Shown here: positions 20,173 through 30,794 of the stretch, one piece after another
Layout: each line of letters begins with the position of its first letter
Position numbering within the stretch: the first letter of the stretch is position 1
Origin: Psychrobacillus sp. FSL K6-2836
GTDB lineage: Bacteria; Bacillota; Bacilli; Bacillales_A; Planococcaceae
Assembly (NCBI RefSeq): GCF_038003085.1
Contig: NZ_JBBOOM010000001.1
Location: 806,001-870,000, forward strand
Length of the DNA stretch: 64,000 nucleotides
Direction: 5' to 3'
Made by a program: the position numbers and the translations under genes
The notes under the pieces: generated by a model
Told to the model about the DNA's origin: nothing
Database searches by the model: none
The model's input: only the letters and a program-made list of their open reading frames with translations

Positions 20173-20201
20173 TTGACTTTATATTATCAACTTGATAATG
20201 T
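20173..20201 (+). promoter_or_regulatory. Promoter with embedded operator dyad
   Basis: TTGACT (20173-20178) and a TAATGT -10 candidate (20196-20201) at 17-base spacing. The spacer holds a perfect 17-base dyad ATTATCAA-c-TTGATAAT (20183-20199). A protein bound there would block RNA polymerase; the winged-helix product of the next gene is the obvious candidate. Two more small hairpins without T-runs (GGTGAG/CTCACC at 20043-20063 and GCTCAC/GTGAGC at 20067-20091) lie upstream. Confidence 0.5.
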
Positions 20202-20236
20202 AATCATATCGATAACATTAGGAGGTGATTATCCAA

Positions 20237-20785
20237 GTGGATATTAGCATTAAGGAAATAATGGACTGTATGGTCAACCCGGTTAAAAGTCAAATCATTT
20301 TTTCTATTCAAGAAAAAGGAGAGTGTACAGCAAAAGATTTATTATCATCACAATACGATATCCCACAAGCCACGCTCTATCGCACATTAAATCGTTTGGT
20401 AGATAGTGGGATTTTAAAGATTGTTGCAGAAAATAAAGTCCGAGCCGTAACGGAGAAAGTTTACGCATTGAATGAGAGTTTTTTGAATGTCAATCAATCT
20501 ATCGTTGAGCAGAATGATGGTGAAGCATACTTTAAATTGTTTATGAACTTTATCATTGAATTGATGAAAAATTTTCAAAGTTACGCTGAAAAACCCTCTA
20601 TAAATATAGTTGAGGATGGGTCAGGTTTCAGCGCAGTACCTATCTATGCAACTGTTGAAGAACTGTTAGATATCGGAAAGAATTTTAAAGAAATAATTGC
20701 TCCTTATCAAACAAGAAACACATCGGTCGAGGAACAAAGAATGCGTATTCTCGCAACTATTATTACCCCACCAAACGATAAATAA
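20237..20785 (+). CDS. Winged-helix transcription regulator (ArsR-like HTH)
   Basis: Regulator of 182 residues. The N-terminal half is a winged-helix domain (about 8-75: NPVKSQIIFSIQEKGECTA, then LYRTLNRLVDSGILKIV), resembling ArsR/HTH_20 proteins. The C-terminal helical half (about 90-180) has no motif I recognise. The GTG at 20237 is preferred over a GTG four codons earlier, because AGGAGGTG lies 9 bases ahead. The downstream hydrolase gene follows by 49 bases, and a dyad in the promoter spacer suggests autoregulation. It lies in a patch with a recombinase remnant, so it may be acquired. Confidence 0.78.
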   Translation: MDISIKEIMDCMVNPVKSQIIFSIQEKGECTAKDLLSSQYDIPQATLYRTLNRLVDSGILKIVAENKVRAVTEKVYALNESFLNVNQSIVEQNDGEAYFKLFMNFIIELMKNFQSYAEKPSINIVEDGSGFSAVPIYATVEELLDIGKNFKEIIAPYQTRNTSVEEQRMRILATIITPPNDK

Positions 20786-20834
20786 ATATGAGGTGACTAT
20801 TATAAAAACAAAGAATAAAAGGAGAAATCTTCGT

Positions 20835-21488
20835 ATGATACTCATTAGTATTATTGGAATATTGATACTTTGTATAGGAATTATAGCCCTACGATTGGTA
20901 TATTTGTCGAGTGCCACAAACGGGGATGCAATAGCAAAATATGATAGCTCCAAAAGCGCACTTCTGGTATTAGATATCCAAAATGACACCTTGGGTATAT
21001 CCGAATACGGCAACACGGAACCGTTAATGGATAACATCAATACAGCTATCGAATACGCCAATGACTCTAATATGGAGATTATTTACACCAAGCAAGAGTT
21101 TACGGGAAACCCTTTGGATACAATGCTTTCTAGTGGTATGTATCAGGCCGATAGTGATGGAGCGGACTTATATAATGAATTATCCATTCAATCAGATAAC
21201 ATTTTTAGCAAGCTCCGCACTGATGCTTTTTCTGTAGACCATTTTGAAAATTACCTCATAGAAAATGAAATTGATACCCTTTATATTGTTGGCGCAGATG
21301 CCAGTAGCTGTGTTTACAAGACGGCTTTGGGCGGTAAAAACAGAGGTTATCGAGTTATTGTTTTGGAAGATTCTTTATTTTCTGTGAAAAAAGATATGCT
21401 GAATACAATACTTGAGAAATATCAGAAAAAAGGTATTGAGGTAACTAATACGAAGGATTTTATCCAAACCCAAGCAATAGATCTGTGA
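20835..21488 (+). CDS. Isochorismatase-fold hydrolase with N-terminal membrane anchor
   Basis: Cysteine hydrolase of 217 residues in the isochorismatase/nicotinamidase superfamily. The catalytic triad can be assigned as Asp47 (LLVLDIQND), Lys126 (SKLRTDAF) and Cys159 (ADASSCVYKTA). An N-terminal hydrophobic helix (about 2-24) precedes the catalytic domain; most family members are soluble, so an extracytoplasmic anchored enzyme is suggested. The start at 20835 has AAAGGAG 10 bases upstream; an open frame extends to 20697 inside the regulator gene but lacks a signal. The substrate is unknown. Confidence 0.82.
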   Translation: MILISIIGILILCIGIIALRLVYLSSATNGDAIAKYDSSKSALLVLDIQNDTLGISEYGNTEPLMDNINTAIEYANDSNMEIIYTKQEFTGNPLDTMLSSGMYQADSDGADLYNELSIQSDNIFSKLRTDAFSVDHFENYLIENEIDTLYIVGADASSCVYKTALGGKNRGYRVIVLEDSLFSVKKDMLNTILEKYQKKGIEVTNTKDFIQTQAIDL

Positions 21489-21529
21489 TAGTGCTAGGAA
21501 AAGGAGATACTAAAAACTATAGTCTAATA

Positions 21530-21765
21530 CCCTAAAAGTAAAAATGATGATCCTTCCATTTTTGTTAGACGAGTGCCCCCTTATAAAATGAGTACCATAA
21601 ATGAAATACATCATTAAAAGATTTCAAGTTGTGAAAGATAAATAAAGAGATTAAACAACATAGACACAACTATGCAGCTCATTTATTGAATAATGGAGCT
21701 TCTATTGAAGCATACAAAGTCTTATTGGACATGAGAAAAGTGAAACTAAACTCATTTAAGTAGAA
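21530..21765 (+). pseudogene. Tyrosine recombinase/integrase C-terminal remnant
   Basis: No open frame survives, but conceptual translation with frame changes gives IFVRRVPPYKMS and then HRHNYAAHLLNNGAS, the HxxR-type box of tyrosine recombinases. It ends with LLGHEKSET if one G is restored near 21728. As written, the frame after LL reads DMRKVKLN. The catalytic Tyr end is not seen. It marks the right side of the regulator/hydrolase patch. Only the C-terminal quarter of such an enzyme is represented. Confidence 0.65.
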
Positions 21766-22180
21766 GGTTGAGAAAAGAGTATTATCTTAAGTGCTTTTAA
21801 ATGTAGGAGGAGCAACCTCTTAGAAGAAGTTGCTCTATTTGCCAAATTATCTGCTAGTTGAAGTGGGGTCTCTTATGGTCTTTAATGTTCATTAAATTTC
21901 TCTACAAAATTATTTTTTTACAGTATAAAATTTTCCTCCTAACTTTTTTTAATGTACCTTTCCTGCACCGTTAACTTATTTCGATAAAACCTCGACATAT
22001 TTCTCTTATTGAACTAAACGAACCGTTAGTTTAAGTGAACACTAATACAAATATTAGTTTTAATATAAATTTCCAGTTATTAATATACAGGGAAAACCAC
22101 TCTCCATATTAATTAACGATTAATCACCTTTTTTCTTTAACAAAGCATTCTATAAAAACGATGTGTAAATTCAGACAAAA
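21766..22180. other. Gene-free AT-rich gap
   Basis: About 415 bases with no supported gene. A hairpin GAGCAAC(12)GTTGCTC at 21810-21835 followed by TATTT may be a weak terminator. The rest is AT-rich, with short direct and inverted TAGTTT/AAACTA-type repeats around 22010-22070 and no recognisable promoter for either flank. Confidence 0.5.
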
Positions 22181-22219
22181 AAATAACCGTTAGGAGCAAA
22201 TACTCTCTAACGGTTATTT
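22181..22219 (-). terminator. Terminator of the VWA/MoxR operon
   Basis: Thirteen-base stem AAATAACCGTTAG/CTAACGGTTATTT with T-run flanks. On the minus strand it directly follows the last gene of the eight-gene operon. Confidence 0.88.
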
Positions 22220-22227
22220 TATACTAC

Positions 22228-24825
22228 CTATCTTTTTTTCTTTTCTCTAACTAATTTCCCTACATTAGTAGTGGTAGTTGAATTTACTGGCTCCACTTTT
22301 TTTCCTGCTCCTTTGAACGGAGCAAGTAATAGATTGAAACCGAATCTTCTTATTGTTATATCGATGAAAAACAAAAAGATAGCAACTATTAGTAGAAATT
22401 GTTGGATAGATTGTTTCTCCGAGCTAGAGAGCTCCATTTCACGGAAAGCTTCAGAAGCTTCCGTTAGTAGCTTTCCATTTGTTCTACTAGTAATCATATC
22501 TAAAATTGCGCTATTAGGCTTTTGTATTTTGTATTCCTCGCTATAAGGAATTGAAATACCTGCTTGATATACAGCATCCTGTTCATTGGAAATACGGAAG
22601 AACACAAGTCCCGGTTCACTGTCTACTGTCACTCTTGCTTTACCTGGTGCAAGTGCTTCAGATGTAACCGAAAGCTCCTCCCCTTTTTCGTTGACAGCAG
22701 CTATTTCTAAAAATGACGACTTGCCAGTTGGATCTGTAACGGTAAATGATTCATCCGATGACTTTTGGATAGAAAAAGGTACCTCACTATAGGCTGGTAG
22801 TAACCTTGAAACTGCCGTATTCCAAAAGTCTCCCCAATTACTCCATCTTGCAAAGTCTCCGCTCCATTCACCGGTAGAATCCGATGTAAATGCAATTGTG
22901 CGACCGAGTCCATACATCCATTCAGCTAATACGGGGTCTTCTTTTTCACTTTCTGCAATAACGGATGCAGTTTGTTTCGAAGTTGTAGCGATATAAGCAT
23001 TCATTTGCGGAATTCCTTCTGCAAATAAGCTCGTCCATGCTGCGTCCCCATAAATAGTTGGATAAAATGGATTGTCCTCAATATAAGTTCTGGAAATCAT
23101 TGCTGTCTCGGTAGACATTATCGCAGGAATGGTGGATTCATCTTGGACATCGTAAAACGTGCCCCCTCCCATTTCTGCTAAACTTTCTAATAATGCTCTA
23201 TCTGCATCTTGACCAACAGCAACAGTGGAAACGGTTATCAAATTATTCTTCCCGTCCTCTAACAGCGTTTGATAGTCATTGCTTGTACCTGACTGACCAT
23301 CCGTCAATAATATAATATGCTTTCGCTGTAATTTTAGAGGAGATAATTTTTCATATGCTAAAGCTAAACTCGTATATATTTCTGTTCCACCGCCTGCTCC
23401 TACTGAAAGTATACTTTCGACAGCGGGTTCTTTATCGTTTAATGGAGTGGCTTCAATAATTTCCCATGGTCGATCATCAAATGCGATAAACCCGAGTGTG
23501 TCTCCTTCTCGAAGCATTTCCACAGAACGTGCCGCTGCTTCCTTCGCATATTCTAATTTAGTTCCACTCATACTACCCGACCGGTCCATTACGATGATTA
23601 ACCCTAGTGAAGGTAGTTGCTGTTTTCCTTTTATCTCCATCTCAACTGGTAACAATCGCTCGATTGGACTCTTAAAATATCCTCCTAAACCGAAACTATT
23701 ATTCCCACCAACCATCATAAAGCCGACACCAAAGTTTTTCACCGCCTGTTCAATAACCGTCATCTTTTGTTCACCGACGACGTGACCTGGTACATTATCA
23801 AATATAATCGCATCGTATGCTAAGTAATTCGATAAATCGAAAGGCAGTACACTTGCATCAATAACGTCCGTTGCAATGGCCTGCTGATCAATCACAGTCG
23901 CAATATTAGAAGAATTACCATCATGAGTGACTACTAATAGCTGAGGTGAGCTCTCCACATTTGTGACACTTGTCAGCTTGTTATTCTCAATTAGTCCATC
24001 CTCTGCTAGAACTACTTGAGCTTCATATTTAAGTAATCCTTCCCCCTTGGAAGCATTTCGAAATGTATACGTATTAGTGCCAGGTTCTACATTAATTTGT
24101 TCTCGTGTGATTAGCTGATCATTTTGATAAAGAAGTAACTCTGCCGCTGCATTACTCGTTGCCTCTAATGTGACGTTCAATTGTTGCTGCTCCCCTTCAA
24201 AAGCTACAGGTGGCGTCTCAAAGGAAGTGATTGCGACATCCTCTGACGATAGTCTTGCCATTTGAACCACATCTATTGTGACATTCCCACCAGCAATTTT
24301 CACTATTTCATCACTAACAGATCCAGTCGTTTCAAGTCCGTCCGTAAAGAGAACAATTCTTGTTGCTTTATTAGGCTCTACAACGCCTGTAGAAAGCTGT
24401 AAAGCCTTTGCTAAATCAGTATTTCCGGCTTCTAACATTGGGGTGAAAACAGGTAAATTTACCTCTCCATCTGTCATTGCAATTTCCGTTTGAAAATCCT
24501 CTGCAAACGTATAAACTCCTACTAGATGGGAAGCTTTTTTAGATTTTAAACTTTCGTCTATCCACTCTGTTATTTGCTGATCAGTCCCTTGTAGGGAAGC
24601 AGAGCGATCTACTAAAAATAAAACCTGTTCTTCTTTAATAGGTAACAATAAATATGGATTAGTAACACCTAATATCAAACACAGAATAGTTATAATTCGT
24701 ATACAAAATACGATTTTCCCCTCTCTGTTTAAGTTTTTCTTATCTTTTCTCCAAGCCCAAACAAAATAAATACTAATAGGAATTAATAACAATAACCATA
24801 GCGGTTGGTCAACTCGTAAATCCAC
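22228..24825 (-). CDS. Large membrane protein with two VWA domains and a GATase-like domain
   Basis: Membrane-anchored protein of 865 residues. Two N-terminal helices (about 8-25 and 39-60) are followed by VWA domain 1, with MIDAS VDRSAS at Asp73. Then come a beta-rich stretch, a class-I amidotransferase-like fold (about 300-390, AIIFDNVPGHVVGEQ, then GVGFMMVGGNNSFG) and VWA domain 2, with MIDAS MDRSGSMSG at Asp414. A C-terminal helix lies near 815-835 and the tail is basic. This is the layout of YfbK-like/BatA-related proteins of unknown function. GTG start with GGGAGGTG ahead. It overlaps the preceding gene by 17 bases and is last in the operon. Confidence 0.88.
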   Translation of the reverse strand: MDLRVDQPLWLLLLIPISIYFVWAWRKDKKNLNREGKIVFCIRIITILCLILGVTNPYLLLPIKEEQVLFLVDRSASLQGTDQQITEWIDESLKSKKASHLVGVYTFAEDFQTEIAMTDGEVNLPVFTPMLEAGNTDLAKALQLSTGVVEPNKATRIVLFTDGLETTGSVSDEIVKIAGGNVTIDVVQMARLSSEDVAITSFETPPVAFEGEQQQLNVTLEATSNAAAELLLYQNDQLITREQINVEPGTNTYTFRNASKGEGLLKYEAQVVLAEDGLIENNKLTSVTNVESSPQLLVVTHDGNSSNIATVIDQQAIATDVIDASVLPFDLSNYLAYDAIIFDNVPGHVVGEQKMTVIEQAVKNFGVGFMMVGGNNSFGLGGYFKSPIERLLPVEMEIKGKQQLPSLGLIIVMDRSGSMSGTKLEYAKEAAARSVEMLREGDTLGFIAFDDRPWEIIEATPLNDKEPAVESILSVGAGGGTEIYTSLALAYEKLSPLKLQRKHIILLTDGQSGTSNDYQTLLEDGKNNLITVSTVAVGQDADRALLESLAEMGGGTFYDVQDESTIPAIMSTETAMISRTYIEDNPFYPTIYGDAAWTSLFAEGIPQMNAYIATTSKQTASVIAESEKEDPVLAEWMYGLGRTIAFTSDSTGEWSGDFARWSNWGDFWNTAVSRLLPAYSEVPFSIQKSSDESFTVTDPTGKSSFLEIAAVNEKGEELSVTSEALAPGKARVTVDSEPGLVFFRISNEQDAVYQAGISIPYSEEYKIQKPNSAILDMITSRTNGKLLTEASEAFREMELSSSEKQSIQQFLLIVAIFLFFIDITIRRFGFNLLLAPFKGAGKKVEPVNSTTTTNVGKLVREKKKR

Positions 24826-26566
24826 GTCGTCTTTGCACCTCCCACTCTATAACAAATAGCAATACTAATAAGATTAATATATAAGGAACAAAGGAATGTG
24901 CTTGATGGTCATCAGCAGCATTTACCTGTTGTCCAGTTACTTTATATGAAGTCCCTTTATCAATCACTTTTTCCTCTTGTGGCAATATAACAGAAAGATT
25001 CTGCACGATATCGTTCGAACGCAGAACATATAAGCCTGGTTCACTTGGTGCAACGAATTTCCCACCATTTTCAATGGCATATTCATACTCATCATCCATC
25101 GTATAAATTTCCCACTCCTCCGTAGCTCCAAGGGATAGGGGCTTTCGCTCATTTGGAGTGAATGTTCCTAAATAATCACTTCCTGCTGAAAGATGCTCCT
25201 TCACACTCCACATGAAAAGTGGAAACGTTGGACTCAAAGGCCAATCCGTCATTTGAATATCTGCAAGAATAATTATATTTCCGGTTGGTGAGGTTTGGAT
25301 GAAAGGATCCTCTCCAACAGTAGCAATAGTAGTATAGCCGTCTATAGGAGGATATACTGAGCTCACATATATATCCGATAAATCAGCAAAAGCGAATAAC
25401 GGAGATTCAGTAGTCTGTACTATTCCATTAACTTCTTTAGGAGATGCATCATTCCTCCCTATATATAAGGTTGGTTTCTGATTTTCAACTTCAATTCCAA
25501 ATTGATTGGTGACAATTATACCCTCTTCCTTTAACAAACCTATTTGTTCTGGAGGTACACTGCTCACATTAATATCTAATGACTGAAAGGCAGTTCGAAC
25601 TAGCGAATGAATGGAGCTATCTATGAAAACATTAGACAATTGATCCTGCATGAAAACAATATTCTCGTTATCTAAAAGGTAAGAATCTCGGGTATCTATA
25701 TTTGCTTTCAAATAGCTTGAAGTCACTAGTTCTTCAAAAGATAATGTAATCGTTTCTTTTGGTGGCAATTTAACTACTTCAGAAATTAATTTCTTCTCTT
25801 CATTGGAAATCGTCAGCTCTGTTACAAACTCTTTATCTGACTGATTTTCCAGTTGAACTAGCGTGGAGATTCCATTTGCAGTTTTTGTTGCACCAAAACG
25901 TTTAATAGATGCATTTGTAATATCTGTAGTTAAAGCCTCTACATTCCAGCTTACTTTTTCATGTTGTAAAGGAAGAGATTGTCTTTCTAATTCATCAGTA
26001 AAAATATAAACAGAGGTCGCTTTGTTTTGAAAAAAGGATTGAGCAAAATCCAATGATTTTGACATATTTTCGGCTTCATAGCTTATTTCTAGTTTATTAA
26101 TCTCTTTTATCATTTGTTCTGTATTCATTTCTTGCCTTAATAGGACTGTAGGTTCGTTTCCAGTTGTGATTAAAGTAAGTGGTTTGCCTGATAATTGCTC
26201 GACTAGCTCCAGCATTTTTTCCCTATGCTGTTCAAAAAGAGAGGTCGAATTATTTGAACTTACATTCATCGTTGCAGAAGTATCTACGATAAATACAATC
26301 TGTTCCCCAGCAATGGCTTTCGTTTTCCAATATGGTTGGAGTAATGCTAGAACAAGCAAAAGCATGGCAAGCATTTGTAGATAAAACAAAGCATTTCTTT
26401 GCAAATGCTGCAAATACGGAGAGGCTTTCGTTTCCTTCATCGCCTCTTGCCAAAATAGTGTAGAGGAGACAGACTTTTTGACATATTTTTTTCGAAAAAA
26501 ATAATACAGTAGCACAGCGATTGGGAAAATGGCTGTCCAAGCATATATTAACTGATTAATCCCCAA
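24809..26566 (-). CDS. BatA-like VWA membrane protein
   Basis: Protein of 585 residues. The N-terminal aerotolerance-regulator (BatA) domain has two helices (about 8-24 and 57-77) around a cytoplasmic loop. A VWA domain follows, with an altered MIDAS VDTSATM at Asp95, where the usual second Ser is Thr. After a long beta-rich middle, a single helix lies near 560-577 with a basic tail EVQRRRG. Likely faces outward and binds a metal-dependent ligand or partner (inference). The start is the TTG at 26566, with GAGGTG 7 bases ahead. It follows the DUF58 gene by 11 bases and overlaps the next VWA gene. Confidence 0.86.
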   Translation of the reverse strand: MGINQLIYAWTAIFPIAVLLYYFFRKKYVKKSVSSTLFWQEAMKETKASPYLQHLQRNALFYLQMLAMLLLVLALLQPYWKTKAIAGEQIVFIVDTSATMNVSSNNSTSLFEQHREKMLELVEQLSGKPLTLITTGNEPTVLLRQEMNTEQMIKEINKLEISYEAENMSKSLDFAQSFFQNKATSVYIFTDELERQSLPLQHEKVSWNVEALTTDITNASIKRFGATKTANGISTLVQLENQSDKEFVTELTISNEEKKLISEVVKLPPKETITLSFEELVTSSYLKANIDTRDSYLLDNENIVFMQDQLSNVFIDSSIHSLVRTAFQSLDINVSSVPPEQIGLLKEEGIIVTNQFGIEVENQKPTLYIGRNDASPKEVNGIVQTTESPLFAFADLSDIYVSSVYPPIDGYTTIATVGEDPFIQTSPTGNIIILADIQMTDWPLSPTFPLFMWSVKEHLSAGSDYLGTFTPNERKPLSLGATEEWEIYTMDDEYEYAIENGGKFVAPSEPGLYVLRSNDIVQNLSVILPQEEKVIDKGTSYKVTGQQVNAADDHQAHSFVPYILILLVLLFVIEWEVQRRRGFTS

Positions 26567-26577
26567 ACCTTTTCACC

Positions 26578-27453
26578 TCATTGCACCCAATTTGCTCGTA
26601 GTAATTGATGAAACATCGTATGTGAAATACCTTCTTCCACATTTACTTGGAGTATTTTTATACCAAATTTATGGCAAAGTAATTCTATTCGTTGTTGATG
26701 CTCTTTTCTTTCCTGATGATAGGCTGCTAATACTCTAGAGGATACCGATACATTCACTTGTTCCGATGTTTCGATGTCCACCAATTGCATATCTCCTCCA
26801 TATGGTGGATCTATCTCTTCACCGGTAACGACTTGTAAAATACGTATATCACCAGCGAATTTTGGTAGCTTCTGAAGGAGTCGCTCCCATGATTCGATAC
26901 TTTCTAAGCAATCCGTTATGACAAATAAAACCGTACTATCTTTCGGCAGAAAAGAAAGTGCATTATCTGTAAAAGAAGAACTCATGGCTGGCTCTTCTAT
27001 GTCAGAAATAGTTTGGATAAAGGCTTTTCGGTAAGTTGCTCCTTTTCTTCTAAATGGAGGCTTTTTCCCTTCACTAACTGCTGAAAAAGATAATCGATCA
27101 TCTCTTTGTAATACGAGAATTCCCAAAGATACTGCCAATTGCTTAGCAAAGGTCCATTTAATCGGATCTCCCATTGACTTAGTCGTATCAAGTAAAATAT
27201 GTACCCGCATTTCTTGTTCGTCTAGAAATCGTTTGATAAAATATTTATCTGTACGCGCATATACATTCCAATCTATTTGCCGCACATCGTCACCTGGCGA
27301 GTACTCCCGAAAGTCTGAAAAGTCTAAAGAGGCACCAAAACGTTGAGAGCGATGGGAACCTTTATGCTGACCTCTTAGTTTTGATTTGGTTGTTATGGAT
27401 AATCTACTTAGCTTCCCTGCCCAATCCTTTGGAACTAATTGTTCGATACTCAT
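26578..27453 (-). CDS. DUF58 protein
   Basis: Soluble protein of 291 residues with the DUF58 signature YSPGDDVRQIDWNVYARTDKYFIKRF (positions about 51-76; the key residues are the Asp pair, Trp62 and Arg67) and a VWA-like core (HILLDTTKSMGDP). DUF58 proteins are almost always encoded after a MoxR ATPase, and its start overlaps the MoxR stop as ATGA here. Its molecular role is unknown; it is thought to act as a substrate or adaptor in MoxR-dependent assembly. Confidence 0.9.
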   Translation of the reverse strand: MSIEQLVPKDWAGKLSRLSITTKSKLRGQHKGSHRSQRFGASLDFSDFREYSPGDDVRQIDWNVYARTDKYFIKRFLDEQEMRVHILLDTTKSMGDPIKWTFAKQLAVSLGILVLQRDDRLSFSAVSEGKKPPFRRKGATYRKAFIQTISDIEEPAMSSSFTDNALSFLPKDSTVLFVITDCLESIESWERLLQKLPKFAGDIRILQVVTGEEIDPPYGGDMQLVDIETSEQVNVSVSSRVLAAYHQERKEHQQRIELLCHKFGIKILQVNVEEGISHTMFHQLLRANWVQ

Positions 27454-28442
27454 ACTGCTTGTCCTTGCTTAACTGCTTGGAGAATAAGGTCGATGAGTTC
27501 ATCAGCCGTTTTACCTTCTGCTTCTCCTTCATAATTGAGTAATAAACGATGTCTCAATACAGGTTTAGCAACTGTTTTAATATCTGCAATCGATACATGG
27601 TAACGTCCCGCTACTAAAGCTCTTGCTTTGGCAAGCTTGATCAGACTCTGTAATCCGCGTGGACCACTTCCGTATTGAATATACTGAGCAATTTCAGGGA
27701 TACTCGCTTCTTCAGGATGTGTAGCCGCAATTATATCCACTGCGTATTCCAGCATATCATCTGCTATAAGTACTTCCTTAACCATCTGCTGAGCATGCAC
27801 TATTTCTTCGGCATTCATTATTTTATTCAATTGAATCGTTTGTCCACCAGTCGTACGTTTAGTTATTTCCATTAACTCGGCTTTGGAAGGATAGGAAACG
27901 AGTATCTTACATAAGAATCGGTCCATTTGAGCTTCTGGCAAAGGATAGGTACCTTCCATTTCAATTGGATTTTGCGTAGCAAGCACAAAGAATGGTCGAT
28001 CCATTTGTTTAGTTTCGCCAAGAACGGTAACTGTTTTTTCACCCATAGCTTCTAGAAGCGCACTTTGTGTTTTCGGTGTTGCTCGATTTATCTCATCTGC
28101 TAACACCATTTGGCTAAAAATTGGTCCTTTTTGAAAAGTAAATTGTTGTTTTCCATTTTCTAATCGCTCTATCATACTCGTACCAGTGATATCTGAAGGC
28201 ATTAAATCTGGGGTAAACTGAATACGTGAAAAGGATAAATCTAACACTTCCGAAACTGTTCGTATGAGCATGGTTTTACCTAATCCAGGTAATCCCTCTA
28301 AAAGGGCATGCCCATCCGCTAACACACAATAGATAGAAAACTCAACAGCCTCCTTTTGACCAACGATAAATTGACCTATCTCTGTTCTTACCTCATCTAA
28401 ACGCTTACTCATATTCATGTAGTCCTCTGTTGTAAAAGTCAT
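27450..28442 (-). CDS. MoxR-family AAA+ ATPase
   Basis: AAA+ ATPase of 330 residues. Walker A GLPGLGKT (50-57), Walker B VLADEINRATPKTQSALLEAM, sensor 1 LATQNPIEMEGTYPLPEAQMDRF and the arginine-finger/sensor 2 segment SGPRGLQSLIKLAKA are complete. MoxR proteins act as chaperones that activate or insert metal into VWA-domain partners; two such VWA partners are encoded in the same operon. RBS GGAGGGA precedes the ATG by four bases, 11 bases after the preceding gene. Confidence 0.94.
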   Translation of the reverse strand: MTFTTEDYMNMSKRLDEVRTEIGQFIVGQKEAVEFSIYCVLADGHALLEGLPGLGKTMLIRTVSEVLDLSFSRIQFTPDLMPSDITGTSMIERLENGKQQFTFQKGPIFSQMVLADEINRATPKTQSALLEAMGEKTVTVLGETKQMDRPFFVLATQNPIEMEGTYPLPEAQMDRFLCKILVSYPSKAELMEITKRTTGGQTIQLNKIMNAEEIVHAQQMVKEVLIADDMLEYAVDIIAATHPEEASIPEIAQYIQYGSGPRGLQSLIKLAKARALVAGRYHVSIADIKTVAKPVLRHRLLLNYEGEAEGKTADELIDLILQAVKQGQAV

Positions 28443-28453
28443 AGTTCCCTCCG

Positions 28454-29938
<1,485 letters not shown>

Positions 29939-29950
29939 CTATTGTCCTCC

Positions 29951-30793
29951 TCATTTTGTCCGCTTCATATTTACCCGCAGTTTTTTCACAGATATAAAAA
30001 TAGTAAATGCTGTAATACAAATATAAAAGATAGCATAGCCTGCCCAAATTGGGAAATCGACTTTAGTTGTATCTGTTATAAAAGTATCTGACCCTGGTGA
30101 TACAAGCGTCAGAACTAACACAACCGGGTTAATACTCGCAAAGAAATGACCTACTGGTGAAGATGCTAAAGAACCTGATACCATAGTATTCATACCTGTA
30201 ATAACTAAGTAGATAAACCCGGTTACCGCACTTAAAAAGATCATAGTCCCGTATGTCGCTATCATAGAAACAATTGTTTTACGAATGATGGTCGAGTACA
30301 TAATTCCAATGCTTCCAATAGCTAGCATCGTTAAAAAGAAAAATAAGAAAATAATGCCTAATTGACCTGGTGATACCCCGCCGAATAAGAAAACCATGCT
30401 ATAAATAGGCAATCCTGCTATTAATAACAATAGTAAAAACGCAATGGAGGATGTTAATTTGCCAATAATAATTTGAAATGATGACTGAGCTGTCGTTAAT
30501 AATATATTCAATGTTTGTTTTTCTCGTTCTGAGCTAATAGCACCTGCTGTTAAGCCTGGAGTGATGAAAAGTATTAGCCCAAGTTGAATATAGGTGAGCA
30601 TCGTAAACATAAAAAAGCTTTCCTCTGGTCGGAAATAACCAGTCCCTGAAAATTGAGTAGTTAGCATGATAAACCCAAAGACAAAAATACACATAGCAAT
30701 TAAATAAAATAGAATTCCTATGAAACTTTTTGGGGAACGAAAGCGCAACTTTATTTCTTTTACCAATACTGGATTAGAAAACACCTGCTTCAT
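29951..30793 (-). CDS. ABC-2-type transporter permease
   Basis: Membrane subunit of 280 residues with six predicted helices, the opening NPVLVKEIKLRFRSPKSFIG and the cytoplasmic segment GAISSEREKQTLNILLTTAQSSFQIIIGKL, typical of ABC-2 permeases (NosY/GldF-like). It starts 1 base after the ATPase gene, with AAAGGAG inside that gene, so both form one transporter. The exported substrate is unknown. Confidence 0.88.
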   Translation of the reverse strand: MKQVFSNPVLVKEIKLRFRSPKSFIGILFYLIAMCIFVFGFIMLTTQFSGTGYFRPEESFFMFTMLTYIQLGLILFITPGLTAGAISSEREKQTLNILLTTAQSSFQIIIGKLTSSIAFLLLLLIAGLPIYSMVFLFGGVSPGQLGIIFLFFFLTMLAIGSIGIMYSTIIRKTIVSMIATYGTMIFLSAVTGFIYLVITGMNTMVSGSLASSPVGHFFASINPVVLVLTLVSPGSDTFITDTTKVDFPIWAGYAIFYICITAFTIFISVKKLRVNMKRTK

Positions 30794-30794
30794 A

